Part shown: positions 14,837 through 23,310 of the stretch, piece by piece
Layout of the letters: every line of letters begins with the position of its first letter
How positions within the stretch are numbered: position 1 is the stretch's first letter
Assembly (NCBI GenBank): GCA_003584005.1
Contig: QXHL01000004.1
Coordinates: 1 to 64,000 of the forward strand
DNA: 64,000 bases
Direction: 5' to 3'
Source: Alicyclobacillaceae bacterium I2511
Lineage (GTDB): Bacteria; Bacillota; Bacilli; Alicyclobacillales; Alicyclobacillaceae
Notes under the pieces: model-generated
The model's database searches: none
What the model was told of the DNA's origin: nothing
Seen by the model: only the letters and a program-made list of their open reading frames with translations
Translations under genes and position numbers: made by a program

Positions 14837-16857
14837 GGCGAAAACATCCCTTGTACATTTGGATATAAAGCAACGCTGGCAAACTGGCGAACCAACACCC
14901 GCGTGTCGTCGACAGACAACTTTTGCCGAGTAATCACCGGACCTAAGGCGGGCGTGACACTGTCTGTCGTGGCCATTAAAATAGCTGTATTTGCCTGTTG
15001 AGAAAGTTGTAGCAATCCCTGTTGGGCTGCGTAATTCCCCAGAGTTCGCCCGACACCACGAGTAATATCGTGGTTATACGATCCATAGGCTCCCAGGTAA
15101 TCCCCGCTGGTTGTAGTCAAGGTGGTCAGTGGGAGAATGGAGGCGGTCTGACCTGGTGCAAGGTCCCCCAACAAGTACAGTTTCTTGTTCCATCCCACCG
15201 CCAGGCCCTGCAATGGATATGGTGTATCATTGCGTACATACCCGTGTAACCCAGACAATGTTGCCCACAACTCTGCGTCCAACTGGCCTTGTCCGCTGAC
15301 CGCTCCAACTGTAAACACATAGCGGACTGCCCACCGACCTAAATGGTAAAAGTAGGCTGTTCCCGTGGGGTCCATGGTCACCTGGGCTGTGCCTAAATTG
15401 GGCACACTCTCTGCTAAAGGCACTGTTAGCATTGCTGGCTGGCCTGCCCGAACTGCGGCAGAGCTGACTTTTGGTGAAGTGAAGCCCCGAATTCCGTAAG
15501 ATTCTGCAGTTCCATTGCCAACCAGATCCAGCACTCCGACCGCCTCTGTCAGCATGCCAGAAGGCCGCTCACTGATGCCAAACCAATAGATACCCCCGGT
15601 GGTGGCTAAACTGATGACAGGAAGCCAAATCCAGGCTGTTGCTTCCGTGTGTCGCCGGCGTAGCCAAAAAAACAGACCAGGACCAATCAATAAGAGATAC
15701 AGCAGAAATACACTGGCCCAAAAACGCAACGATGGCAATCGCAAGGGACTGAGAGAATCACTGGCAGAAGCCAACGATAAAGCCTGTCCTGTGCTGAATG
15801 TTGCAGGGAAAGCAGACTGTCCCCCCGCGTCTCCCCGCTGCAATACCGATGTCCATAATGCAGCGTTGCTTGACCAGGTAAGCAGCGGTGATTGAACGGG
15901 AGAAAAGGCGGTCTGTACCACCATGCCTCGGCCGCACATCAAAGCCGCCAACAGGGGATGTTGTGCTGTCCCCGCCCACAACACGCCTGCACTATCGACC
16001 CCACGCGCAGCAGCCGTAATTTTTCCCAAGGGGGTGGCCGAATCAGATACAAAAGAAGCCAAGCTCTGACCTGTGATGAAGGACTGCGGCCCAGACAAAA
16101 GAGGAAAACAGTTGCTCCAAACGGAATTTCCGGACTGTGCCCCTGTCACAATCAATAGGCCACCCAAATTTACCCAATTAATCAATGCCTGTTGCTGCGG
16201 ATGGGACAACTCATTCAATACATCCGGTGTCGCCGCGATGGCCGTCAAAGCGGTCAATAGATTCGCAGATGCGGGCATTTCGCCAGGGATAAGGCTTACC
16301 GGTAAAACCGGATTCCCACCAGGACCATCCGTGCTACCGGTGAGAAATTGGCCCGCCTGTGCCTGATGGGACAAGACCGCAACCAAAGCCACCTTGCCCA
16401 GAGCGGTCCCCGACAGTCGCAACGAAGTCACAATAACCCCTTGATATAAGCACTCCACGCTGGTATTCCCATCCATCAGACGCCCAGGAACGGCTAGGAC
16501 AGTGGTAGTTTGTCCATGTGCGGGCAACCTCACACTCCATAACAAGGTACCGTCCACCCGCCGCCCGTTACCCAGGGAGTCAGAAAGGGGAATTGCCAAT
16601 TGAACTTGTCGCGCAGGTCCTCCATTTTGCACCTGAACGCGCACAGGGACCCACTGGTTGCTGCTATAGAAACCGTTAAACCCAATCAAAGCGGAAATAT
16701 GAATGTCTTGTGCCGCCTGAACAGACGGCTGCTCTACCCAGGCAAAAACCCCACTGCTGTAAAGAACAGTGATGGTCAATGCCACTATTTTCATGAACCA
16801 TACTGGGACCCGCCCACTTGCCGAGCGGCCCATCCACTGTATCCTGTGGGTGCGCAA
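14833..16857 (-). CDS. Large exported membrane-anchored protein of the ABC-exporter cluster
   Basis: 674 residues, family not recognised. A signal-like segment near the start (FMKIVALTITVLYSSGVFA) is followed by about 350 residues of extracytoplasmic beta-rich sequence (ISALIGFNGFYSSNQWVPVRV, then LINWVNLGGLLIVTGAQSG, which resembles the glutamine-amidotransferase-like fold seen in GldG-type proteins). Two membrane helices follow at about 385-440 (FWASVFLLYLLLIGPGLFFWL and WIWLPVISLATTGGIYWFG), then another about 235 exported residues. Start is TTG at 16857 with GGGAGG 9 bases upstream. ATGA overlap with the ATPase gene shows it is part of the exporter operon, possibly as an extracytoplasmic partner. 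Confidence 0.8.
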   Translation of the reverse strand: MRTHRIQWMGRSASGRVPVWFMKIVALTITVLYSSGVFAWVEQPSVQAAQDIHISALIGFNGFYSSNQWVPVRVQVQNGGPARQVQLAIPLSDSLGNGRRVDGTLLWSVRLPAHGQTTTVLAVPGRLMDGNTSVECLYQGVIVTSLRLSGTALGKVALVAVLSHQAQAGQFLTGSTDGPGGNPVLPVSLIPGEMPASANLLTALTAIAATPDVLNELSHPQQQALINWVNLGGLLIVTGAQSGNSVWSNCFPLLSGPQSFITGQSLASFVSDSATPLGKITAAARGVDSAGVLWAGTAQHPLLAALMCGRGMVVQTAFSPVQSPLLTWSSNAALWTSVLQRGDAGGQSAFPATFSTGQALSLASASDSLSPLRLPSLRFWASVFLLYLLLIGPGLFFWLRRRHTEATAWIWLPVISLATTGGIYWFGISERPSGMLTEAVGVLDLVGNGTAESYGIRGFTSPKVSSAAVRAGQPAMLTVPLAESVPNLGTAQVTMDPTGTAYFYHLGRWAVRYVFTVGAVSGQGQLDAELWATLSGLHGYVRNDTPYPLQGLAVGWNKKLYLLGDLAPGQTASILPLTTLTTTSGDYLGAYGSYNHDITRGVGRTLGNYAAQQGLLQLSQQANTAILMATTDSVTPALGPVITRQKLSVDDTRVLVRQFASVALYPNVQGMFSP

Positions 16858-16994
16858 ACCTCTTACCCTCCCGAATCTACTCCGCGGGAAATCCTCGTTG
16901 TGGTTTCGCCGTTGATTGTAACGGTTCCTGCCTGTGCTGCCAAACTTGTACGATAAGAGGTTATCCGAAGCGGGGGGTCAAGGACGCACAAGTC

Positions 16995-17120
16995 ATGCCA
17001 AGTACGGAATGTTTTCGTCCTTCGGGGCAAATGCTTTGGTTTATTGAATACAAGGTTGTGAACAACCGCCAGGGCTGGTACATGGGCGAGTCATTTGATG
17101 AAAATCCGGCGGGTTCCTAG
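16995..17120 (+). CDS. Possible small protein, low support
   Basis: 41-residue open frame whose sequence (LWFIEYKVVNNRQGWYMGES, then FDENPAGS) looks protein-like and is the only plausible gene in the gap 16858-17116. The ribosome binding site is weak (AAGGA 10 bases upstream). Its end overlaps the 3' end of the convergent glycosyltransferase by four bases. No family recognised. Confidence 0.25.
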   Translation: MPSTECFRPSGQMLWFIEYKVVNNRQGWYMGESFDENPAGS

Positions 17121-18391
17121 GCAATCCAGCGGCCCATGTAAAACAAGCCACTGAGGTGAAACAGTGTCCCTACAAAAATCAACAATAACAGCCCCTTTAG
17201 CCAGCGAGAACGCAACCAAGCAGCCAAAAAAGCAAACGCCGGCAACAGCATCAGAGCAAAGCGTGGAAAACTGAGTAAATAATCGCGGGCGGACGGATCT
17301 GTGGAGGCAACAAAGGTAACCAATACCAAGTACAGCCACCAGGCCATCTGCGTCGCGGACAAACGAACGTATTTCCAGCCAACGAAAAGTCCCAAAATAG
17401 CAAACAAGAAACTGGCCGCTTCCAGGCTATAATACTGACTGTACCAGTGCCCCAGAGGTACCGTGAATAATTTGTGTATCGTCTGCTCAAAGCTCCACCA
17501 TGGCCACATAAAGTGCCGCTTCCAGTGGTGCTCCGCCGTCAAGAAGGCAAGAAAATGGTGGAAGCGCAACCGCAGCCAAACCAAGTACAGAAACACACCC
17601 AGTATGGGCCACACAACAGGAAGCACATGTCCACCGATGTCCTGCCACCACCCACCCCCTCAAACCCGCCAGCCATTTCCCTGCGCTCGCACTACTTCCA
17701 CCGCTAAAATACCCACCAGCAAAATGCCAGTGTTGCGTGTCAGGGCGGCCAGCAAAACGGCCATACTTGCAATACCAAACCGCCGCGTGCGGGAAAAATA
17801 GAATACAGCCGCTGACAAAGCAACAAACAAAGACTCTGAATAGACCGCAGCAAAGTAATAGGATGTCGGGAAGAACGCCAAAAGAGCCATTGCATAGTAG
17901 GCTGTTTTTCGCTCAAACACCTCTGCAACAGCCAATCCAAACCAGTCTAGCGCGACCACAAAAAATACTAGAGAAATTACTATGCCTGCTGCTTGATAGC
18001 TGATGCCGAAAACCAGATGAAACATATGCATCAGAGCTGGATATAGTGGCCAAAAGGCGGTCTGGAGTTTACGAGTATACCCCGTTTGGGCAATCTGAAT
18101 AAACCAAGAGGAATCCCAGTGAGCATAGCCACTAATCAGCAGCTGCCGCCATTCCAAAGGAAGGTGATGTTGTAAAGACTGGTGTACTGCCGCCAACAAC
18201 AGCAAAAGTCTCTGAACCACAACCAAACCCAAAGCCAGCCAGAACATTTGCCAAAGCGGGCCTGTCCAAAAACTCAGCCAGCCTTTTGCAGGGCTTGCTT
18301 CAATGGGATCTGCGCTTCCCACTGGCACCCGATTTTGGGCGGCCGATTGAACCGCCATGCTGCTATTTGAACCGATTGTAAAGTCCTGCAA
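17117..18391 (-). pseudogene. PIG-V-like (Mannosyl_trans2) membrane glycosyltransferase interrupted by one in-frame UGA
   Basis: A single frame of 423 sense codons with one TGA at 17660-17662. The first part (18391-17663) has YAHWDSSWFIQIAQTGYTR, with the W-D-x-x-W/Y-x-x-I-A-x-x-G-Y signature, and FFPTSYYFAAVYSESLFVAL, both typical of PIG-V-like mannosyltransferases; the second part (from a GTG at 17626) has RFHHFLAFLTAEHHWKRHF and DYLLSFPRFALMLLPAFAFL, the matching C-terminal half. Summed length fits the family. No frameshift is needed: after UGA the reading GGGWWQDIGGHV joins them. Either a nonsense mutation made a pseudogene, or the UGA is read through; this genome has selenocysteine machinery. 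If not, two separate ORFs would be made. Confidence 0.8.
17617..17662 (-). other. In-frame UGA with downstream SECIS-like hairpin
   Basis: After the UGA (17662-17660) come 15 G-rich bases, then CAGG-ACAT pairs with ATGT and CCTG around an 8-base loop CGGTGGAC that begins 24 bases after the UGA. Bacterial selenocysteine insertion elements sit in this distance range and have a G near the start of the apical loop. The G-tracts (GGG, GGGGG, GGG) on both sides of the UGA could also form a G-quadruplex. G-rich DNA folds easily, so this is suggestive only. Confidence 0.25.
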
Positions 18392-18453
18392 ACAGCGGCC
18401 TCCTCACATCATGAACTGAGCGAGTTTGTTACCCCAGCACGCTCACACTGCCA

Positions 18454-18765
18454 TCATGATAGAGGAGAAGATGGGGAGTAAGGTTCATTTTCTCGATTTG
18501 CCAACCACCCTGTCAACCAATTGGGTAATTCAGGGAATGAAACTGTCCGCTCAGATAGGGTATCAGGGTCATATACCAACGTCCTGACTGACTGAATGGT
18601 ATTTTTGTCCCCGTACAAAGTTCCAATCCCCTGGGTTGATTTGCTGACACTTCGGAACCCGGAAAGCCAGTTATTACCTATGCTTACACTGGACGCATTT
18701 TGCACCGTGCCGATGTGAATCGATCCAATAATAAAGGTTGGCGACAACATCGCCTCAATGCGCAC
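18454..18765 (-). CDS. GerP-like spore protein
   Basis: 103 residues. The core FIIGSIHIGTVQNASSVSIGNNW resembles the GerPA/GerPE/GerPF family, small spore proteins needed for nutrient passage through the spore coat; the following KSTQGIGTLYGDKNTIQSV is typical of the related group found near GerPC-like genes. Start GTG at 18765 has AGGAGG 7 bases upstream. It follows the GerPC-like gene by 22 bases on the same strand. The assignment to a specific Ger protein is not certain. Confidence 0.65.
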   Translation of the reverse strand: MRIEAMLSPTFIIGSIHIGTVQNASSVSIGNNWLSGFRSVSKSTQGIGTLYGDKNTIQSVRTLVYDPDTLSERTVSFPELPNWLTGWLANRENEPYSPSSPLS

Positions 18766-18787
18766 TCCCCCACCTCCTGCCTGCACC

Positions 18788-19249
18788 TTAGTCTACATCC
18801 CATCGCAGTCGCAAGCCACAGTCCGTATTTTGCAAAAAACCTCCATTTTTATGCACACGTGGTGGTTGAGAGTCCGCAGACTGACCTGGTTTGGGCTTTC
18901 CTTGACCTGGTTCATCCTTGCTTTGACTTTGTTTATCCTTGCTTTGACCTGGCTCAGCCTTGCTTTGACTTGGTTCGGCTTTCTCCTCTTTTTGAGACGA
19001 AATTGGCGTCGCAAAGTTATTGCCAATACTCAGGGTCCCACTAAGTTCTTTGATATCCAACTGACCCAAACGAAATGTGAGTTGTTCTAGAGTAGCCTTT
19101 TCCACTTGTAAATGTTCCACAGTAATATGGACCCGGTTACCCATGGTATCATCGTTCCATTGCGCCATCAGAACCAGCAATTGGTCCAGTTTCTCAACAA
19201 GATCACTAATTTCTTTGCTTTCTTTGTGCCACCCCCACGGCCACTTCAC
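18788..19249 (-). CDS. GerPC-like protein with charged low-complexity insert
   Basis: 153 residues from a GTG at 19249. The first 30 residues form a helix (ISDLVEKLDQLLVLMAQW), then VHITVEHLQVEKATLEQLTF and LDIKELSGTLSIGNNFATPI, a pattern seen in GerPC-like and related spore proteins. Residues about 85-125 are a Lys/Gln/Ser/Glu/Pro repeat in which SQSK-x-EPGQ- and GQSK-like units recur, encoded by a directly repeated CTTGCTTTGACTTGG-like DNA track on the plus strand. The function is inferred from the neighbouring GerP-like gene only. Confidence 0.6.
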   Translation of the reverse strand: MKWPWGWHKESKEISDLVEKLDQLLVLMAQWNDDTMGNRVHITVEHLQVEKATLEQLTFRLGQLDIKELSGTLSIGNNFATPISSQKEEKAEPSQSKAEPGQSKDKQSQSKDEPGQGKPKPGQSADSQPPRVHKNGGFLQNTDCGLRLRWDVD

Positions 19250-19332
19250 AATAACCCCACCAAACTAAGATAAAAGTCAACAAATTTCTGCACCGTCCAT
19301 CCCCGCCTCTGCCACACACTACACCCCAGCCT

Positions 19333-19354
19333 ATGAACGAGGAGGGTCGTTCAT
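19333..19354. other. Short perfect inverted repeat in the YheC-GerPC gap
   Basis: ATGAACGA (19333-19340), loop GGAGGG, TCGTTCAT (19347-19354). It lies in the gap 19250-19423, downstream of the GerPC-like gene start and after the YheC/D-like gene. No T-run follows, so it is a weak terminator or an operator for the GerP-like pair. Confidence 0.35.
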
Positions 19355-19423
19355 TCCAGACAGCGAAAGGCGCCACCTCTTTCATCACAGTCCAAGTGCA
19401 GTCAGTGGGTGTGGACCATCCTT

Positions 19424-20548
19424 TCATGCACGAGCACGAACCGTTGCCTTGCGAGCCAAATAGACGGAAAAACCCGCACTGTACAAAGCAGACTGTCGGC
19501 GCATTTCGTCTGTCAACAAAGACCGTGCAGGCTTGGGATTGGTCTCAATCATCCAGATCCCGCCATCTTCCGTAATCCCCATATCATAGCCCAGCAGTCC
19601 CGTCATGGGATAGCGTCTGCTGATGACCTGCGCAATTTGCAGTGCAGCCGTAGTCAATTCTTCTATAGGAATAGATTTACCTTCCCGAGCAGCCAGCACA
19701 AGACACTGTTCCAAGCTGAGACGCTCGCCACCTGCGACTAAATTTGTCACTACCCCATCCACAGCCGCTATTTTAGGAACGATTCCAACCCGATGCCATT
19801 GACCCTCCACACCCCGCTGCACAACTACGCGAAAATCCACTTTGCGCCCATTGAGGGTCAACAGTGGCAAACCCTGTTGCAACATGAAGTGCCCGTCATG
19901 TGTATCAAGCCATGTCTGTAACTGCGATTCTCCCACCACTCGACGCCAGCGATTGCCACTGCGAGCACGGTCTGTTGCCAAACGATACTGGCCTTTAGGC
20001 AGGGTTTCAATGCGTGTTACACCCATCCCACCGTATCCCCCAACAGGTTTCAGATAGGCTGTGCCCCACTTGCGAATGCGCCTAATACTGCCGATGCCAT
20101 GGGCCATCTTCACGGCAGGTGGAATGAAATGAGAAACCTCACTATTTGATAACCAGAGACTGGTCCGCCATTTATTTGGAAGTCCCGGGTTGAAAAGTGG
20201 GATTCCTCGGATGGCAGCTTGCTGCCGCAATTCATGAGCATATCCCTGAACAGCCAGGTGTACAAATACATTTTCATAAATTATATCGGGCAACCGCTGG
20301 CGGGCTTTTTGCCAATTCCCATACGGATGCCGCAAATCTGCAGGTGACCAGGCTTCGACGATATTCCGTGACCAACGAACATGCTCCGGATTGAACAAGA
20401 TTAGGGTTGCGCCCCACTGGGCTGCAAAGTGAGCCATACGGCAGTAATAAAGGGAAGGTCGGTCAATCATTCCACGTGCCTGAAGACGGCGACGGGGAAC
20501 AACAGTCGTGGCCACACCCAAGCAAATCCCGGAAATCCCCATCCTCAT
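19424..20548 (-). CDS. YheC/YheD-family spore coat-associated ATP-grasp protein
   Basis: About 374 residues. The ATP-grasp pattern is visible: KWGTAYLKPVGGYGGMGVTRIE (nucleotide loop), HFMLQQGLPLLTLNGRKVDFRVVVQRG (with the R-K-x-D-F-R box), and TGLLGYDMGITEDGGIWMIETNPKPAR (metal-binding E-x-N-x-K-P). YheC and YheD of B. subtilis are coat-associated and made during sporulation; the substrate is unknown. The start is uncertain: ATG at 20548 fits the family start MRMGISGICLG, and an in-frame ATG at 20590 would add 14 residues. Confidence 0.85.
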   Translation of the reverse strand: MRMGISGICLGVATTVVPRRRLQARGMIDRPSLYYCRMAHFAAQWGATLILFNPEHVRWSRNIVEAWSPADLRHPYGNWQKARQRLPDIIYENVFVHLAVQGYAHELRQQAAIRGIPLFNPGLPNKWRTSLWLSNSEVSHFIPPAVKMAHGIGSIRRIRKWGTAYLKPVGGYGGMGVTRIETLPKGQYRLATDRARSGNRWRRVVGESQLQTWLDTHDGHFMLQQGLPLLTLNGRKVDFRVVVQRGVEGQWHRVGIVPKIAAVDGVVTNLVAGGERLSLEQCLVLAAREGKSIPIEELTTAALQIAQVISRRYPMTGLLGYDMGITEDGGIWMIETNPKPARSLLTDEMRRQSALYSAGFSVYLARKATVRARA

Positions 20549-20657
20549 GTCACCCCATCCACTGACCTTGCACATTATATGACTGTGCACAGGTTTGGGC
20601 TGTACATTCGTCTAGAAATCGGACGTCAAACTTATGATTTCTAAAGGAGGCATCCTT

Positions 20658-21071
20658 GTGTGGCAGACTTTTTGCATGGGGAAAATTCACCGCGCCACAG
20701 TAACACAAGCGGACTTAAACTACGTGGGAAGTATCACCCTCGACCCATTGCTGATGGAGGCAGCACACATTCTCCCTTTGCAAATGGTTCAAATTACAAA
20801 TTTGGCCAACGGTATGCTTTGGCACACCTACGCCCTAGAGGGACAGCGCGGCAGTGGTGTCGTTTGCCTGAATGGTCCACCAGCGCGACATTTTCAACCT
20901 GGGGATTTAGTGATTATTCTCTCTACAGCACAGGTTTCTGACGTGGAATTACCCGACATTCGCACCCCTGTGGTCTTTGTCGATGCGCAAAACAAGATAA
21001 CCCAAGTACTGGTGCACACACTTGTCAGAGGCCATCTGGAAACCACCGAAGACACCCACCTTCAACCGTAA
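20658..21071 (+). CDS. panD: Aspartate 1-decarboxylase
   Basis: 137 residues. It makes beta-alanine for pantothenate and CoA. The proenzyme cleaves itself at Gly-Ser in LNYVGSITLD to form a pyruvoyl group; this site is present at about residue 24. The start region MGKIHRATVTQADLNYVGS is canonical. Start GTG at 20658 has AAAGGAGG 7 bases upstream and replaces an earlier ATG. The C-terminus is a little longer than usual. It ends at a strong terminator (21132-21169). No other pantothenate genes are adjacent. Confidence 0.96.
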   Translation: MWQTFCMGKIHRATVTQADLNYVGSITLDPLLMEAAHILPLQMVQITNLANGMLWHTYALEGQRGSGVVCLNGPPARHFQPGDLVIILSTAQVSDVELPDIRTPVVFVDAQNKITQVLVHTLVRGHLETTEDTHLQP

Positions 21072-21131
21072 CACTTCAGCCGTAACAAAAAACGTTCAGA
21101 AGTCCACCGTGGGGTCCCCGCTCACCTACCT

Positions 21132-21169
21132 ACAAAAGAGAGTCAATTTCAAAACGGACTCTCTTTTGT
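21132..21169. terminator. Bidirectional terminator between panD and queF
   Basis: ACAAAAGAGAGTC (21132-21144) pairs perfectly with GACTCTCTTTTGT (21157-21169), 13 pairs with a 12-base loop. T-rich sequence flanks it on both strands (TTTTGTTTAAAAATTTT), so it can end both panD and queF. Confidence 0.9.
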
Positions 21170-21176
21170 TTAAAAA

Positions 21177-21217
21177 TTTTACAGTTCAATAGCAAAATCT
21201 TTTACAGTTCAGTAGCA
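21177..21217. repeat. Direct repeat duplicating the queF 3' end
   Basis: Two 18-base copies, TTTTACAGTTCAATAGCA (21177) and TTTTACAGTTCAGTAGCA (21200), differ at one base. The second covers the queF stop and last codons; the first lies just outside the gene, so the end of queF has been duplicated. Confidence 0.8.
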
Positions 21218-21594
21218 GCGTTTGCTAACGTTTCTGAATCATCTGCATGGTAGGTCACCGTAACCTTGGTGTGAATTCCCCCACGGATGGTAAAATCACC
21301 GATGACTTTTACGTAACGCGGCTTTGCTGTCCTAACAAAGTCCTCTAAAATAATGTTTGTCACGTCTTCGTGAAAGTGTCCCTCGTTGCGAAAAGACCAC
21401 AGGTACTGCTTCAAGGACTTAAGTTCAACGAGGTGCAAGCCGGGCTGATATACAATTGTAAGTGTAGCAAAATCAGGCTGTCCAGTCATCGGACAAAGGG
21501 TAGTAAACTCGGACGAGCTCATCTCCACATCGTACACCCGGTGTGCATGTGGATTAGGTACAACGAGGAGTTCTCTGGATGGCTGACTAGGCAT
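21202..21594 (-). CDS. queF: NADPH-dependent 7-cyano-7-deazaguanine reductase
   Basis: 130 residues, the short unimodular QueF type. It reduces preQ0 to preQ1 in queuosine biosynthesis. Catalytic Cys in FTTLCPMTGQPDFATLTI, the QueF motif LKSLKQYLWSFRNEGHFHED (E and LKS-K-x-Y binding NADPH), and TIRGGIHTKVTVTY are all present. ATG has AAGGAGG 7 bases upstream. Promoter at 21644-21672. Its 3' end is duplicated (21177-21217). Confidence 0.96.
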   Translation of the reverse strand: MPSQPSRELLVVPNPHAHRVYDVEMSSSEFTTLCPMTGQPDFATLTIVYQPGLHLVELKSLKQYLWSFRNEGHFHEDVTNIILEDFVRTAKPRYVKVIGDFTIRGGIHTKVTVTYHADDSETLANAATEL

Positions 21595-21643
21595 CTCGAC
21601 ACCTCCTTGACAGGATAGATGTTGTCTGGAAGAACCTCTGGCG

Positions 21644-21672
21644 ATTATAAAATTATCAGCATCTTAGGTCAA
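21644..21672 (-). promoter_or_regulatory. Sigma-A promoter of queF
   Basis: Minus strand TTGACC (21672-21667), 17 bases, TATAAT (21649-21644). A short leader of about 45 bases follows. It contains AGAGGTTC but not the rest of a preQ1 riboswitch. Confidence 0.8.
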
Positions 21673-21716
21673 GACAACTAGGAGAAACCGTTAATTTATA
21701 GTGGGAGGAATAACGC

Positions 21717-23153
21717 TTGGACTTACCCTCAGAATTCAACCAACAGATGCAGTTTTATTTGGGATCCGAATGGCCTGCCCTAGCTTTAGCCTTAGCAGAT
21801 AAGCCCTGGCGCGGAATACGGCTGCACCGTTGGAACACCCAAAGTCCCACATCAAAAGAATTTTTCCCGTTGAACGCAACATTCCTCCCCGTGCCAGAAG
21901 CCTATCAGCCGCTCTTCACCGCCCCTGTTCCCTGGAGCACAGATGGTTACTATGTGCCCACAGAAAGCAAAATTGGGAAAACAATTTATCACGAGGCGGG
22001 GGCATTCTATCTCCAAGAACCTTCCGCAATGGCTGCCGTTACAGCTTTGAATCCACAACCAGGGGAAAGAATTCTTGACTTATGTGCAGCCCCCGGTGGA
22101 AAAACAACAGCCATTAGCAAACAAATGCAAGGACAAGGCGAACTCGTGGCCAACGAGATCCATCCCAAGCGGGTGCTGACACTGGCGGAAAACTTAGAAC
22201 GAACCGGGGTAACCGCCGTTGTGACAAACGAAACACCTGCAAACCTGGCCGCCTGCTGGCCGGAAAGTTTTGATGCCGTGTTGGTGGACGCTCCTTGCTC
22301 CGGCGAGGGAATGTTTCGCAAAGACCCGAGAGCCATTCAGGAGTGGCATTCTGGGCTTTTGCAAACCAACAGCCACCGACAAAGAGAAATACTTCACGAG
22401 GCCATTAAAATGGTCCGACCAGGCGGGAGAGTAGTGTATTGTACCTGCACCCTTAACCCGGTCGAAAATGAACAGGTTGTAGCATGGGGGATTACTCATT
22501 TACCCATATCCTTAGAAGTGCTGCCCGTGTGGCCGGGCTGGCACAGCGGCCGCCCTGAGTGGGCTGGAGATGTCCCGGAATTGGCCCATACACGCCGTTT
22601 GTGGCCCCATACAGGCCGGGGTGAAGGCCACTTTGTTGCCCTGCTCCGCAAGCAGGGTTCTGCAACCCCTTCCCTGTCCCAAGACGTGCCTTTAAACAAA
22701 CGAAAGGCCCCCAAACACTTGTACCACAGCCCGGCTATTCCTAAAGGCTGGCAGGAAGCGTTGCTGGACTGGCTGGTAGAAAATCCACCAGAAAACTGGC
22801 TACATCCCATCATCCAGGGAAACCTATGGTTTGCTTTAGCTACTCGTTTGCCCCTGACCGGACTGCGCGTCCTGCGTCCCGGTTTGGCTTTGGCCACCTA
22901 TGAACACGGCCGTTTCTATCCCCATCACAGCCTAGCTCGTGCCATTCCACCCGGACTGGCACGTCGCCCAGTGGATATTTCTCCTGCTGCAGCCGCAGCC
23001 TATATGTCTGGTGAACCCCTGTCAGCCAGCCAGCCAGTGGGATGGCAGTGGTTGCACGTCCATGGGTTGCCTGTGGGATGGGGGAAATCCAGTGAAAGCC
23101 GTGTGAACAACGCCTATCCAAAGGGCCTTCGCAAACATGGACTGCTGTGGTAA
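21717..23153 (+). CDS. 16S rRNA (cytosine-C5) methyltransferase, RsmF/RsmB type
   Basis: 478 residues. N-terminal domain, then a SAM-dependent Rossmann core with ILDLCAAPGGKTTAISKQM (motif I), FDAVLVDAPCSGEGMFRKDP (motif IV, Cys of P-C-S-G), and VVYCTCTLNPVENEQVV (motif VI, catalytic Cys in T-C-T). A C-terminal PUA-like region (residues about 300-478) resembles RsmF (YebU/NOL1/NOP2/Sun family). The start is TTG at 21717 with GGGAGG 8 bases upstream. Whether the target base is C1407 (RsmF) or another cytosine cannot be told from the sequence. Confidence 0.9.
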   Translation: MDLPSEFNQQMQFYLGSEWPALALALADKPWRGIRLHRWNTQSPTSKEFFPLNATFLPVPEAYQPLFTAPVPWSTDGYYVPTESKIGKTIYHEAGAFYLQEPSAMAAVTALNPQPGERILDLCAAPGGKTTAISKQMQGQGELVANEIHPKRVLTLAENLERTGVTAVVTNETPANLAACWPESFDAVLVDAPCSGEGMFRKDPRAIQEWHSGLLQTNSHRQREILHEAIKMVRPGGRVVYCTCTLNPVENEQVVAWGITHLPISLEVLPVWPGWHSGRPEWAGDVPELAHTRRLWPHTGRGEGHFVALLRKQGSATPSLSQDVPLNKRKAPKHLYHSPAIPKGWQEALLDWLVENPPENWLHPIIQGNLWFALATRLPLTGLRVLRPGLALATYEHGRFYPHHSLARAIPPGLARRPVDISPAAAAAYMSGEPLSASQPVGWQWLHVHGLPVGWGKSSESRVNNAYPKGLRKHGLLW

Positions 23154-23188
23154 AAGGCATCAACAAATGCACATATTTAATATAAGTA

Positions 23189-23229
23189 TTGACAATATCA
23201 ATACGTTCATGAATAATGTTTATATGAAC
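23189..23229 (+). promoter_or_regulatory. Promoter with overlapping inverted repeats before the DUF2089 operon
   Basis: TTGACA (23189-23194), 17 bases, AATAAT (23212-23217). An imperfect palindrome TATTGACAATATCAATA covers the -35, and GTTCAT (23205-23210) is repeated inverted as ATGAAC (23224-23229) around the -10. Both look like operators; the DUF2089 protein itself has a helix-turn-helix region and is the natural candidate binder. Confidence 0.65.
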
Positions 23230-23310
23230 ATCAGCTCACCCACAATCAAGATCAGATCTTCAATCACGCCAAGATTCATTTTACTCTGAACCGAAAAGGA
23301 GGGATGCTCT

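Noticed and set aside
21600-21640. AGAGGTTC in the queF leader, suggesting a preQ1 riboswitch
   Set aside because: Only this octamer fits; the matching CCTCT arm and the A-rich tail of preQ1-I are missing and the leader is only about 45 bases long.
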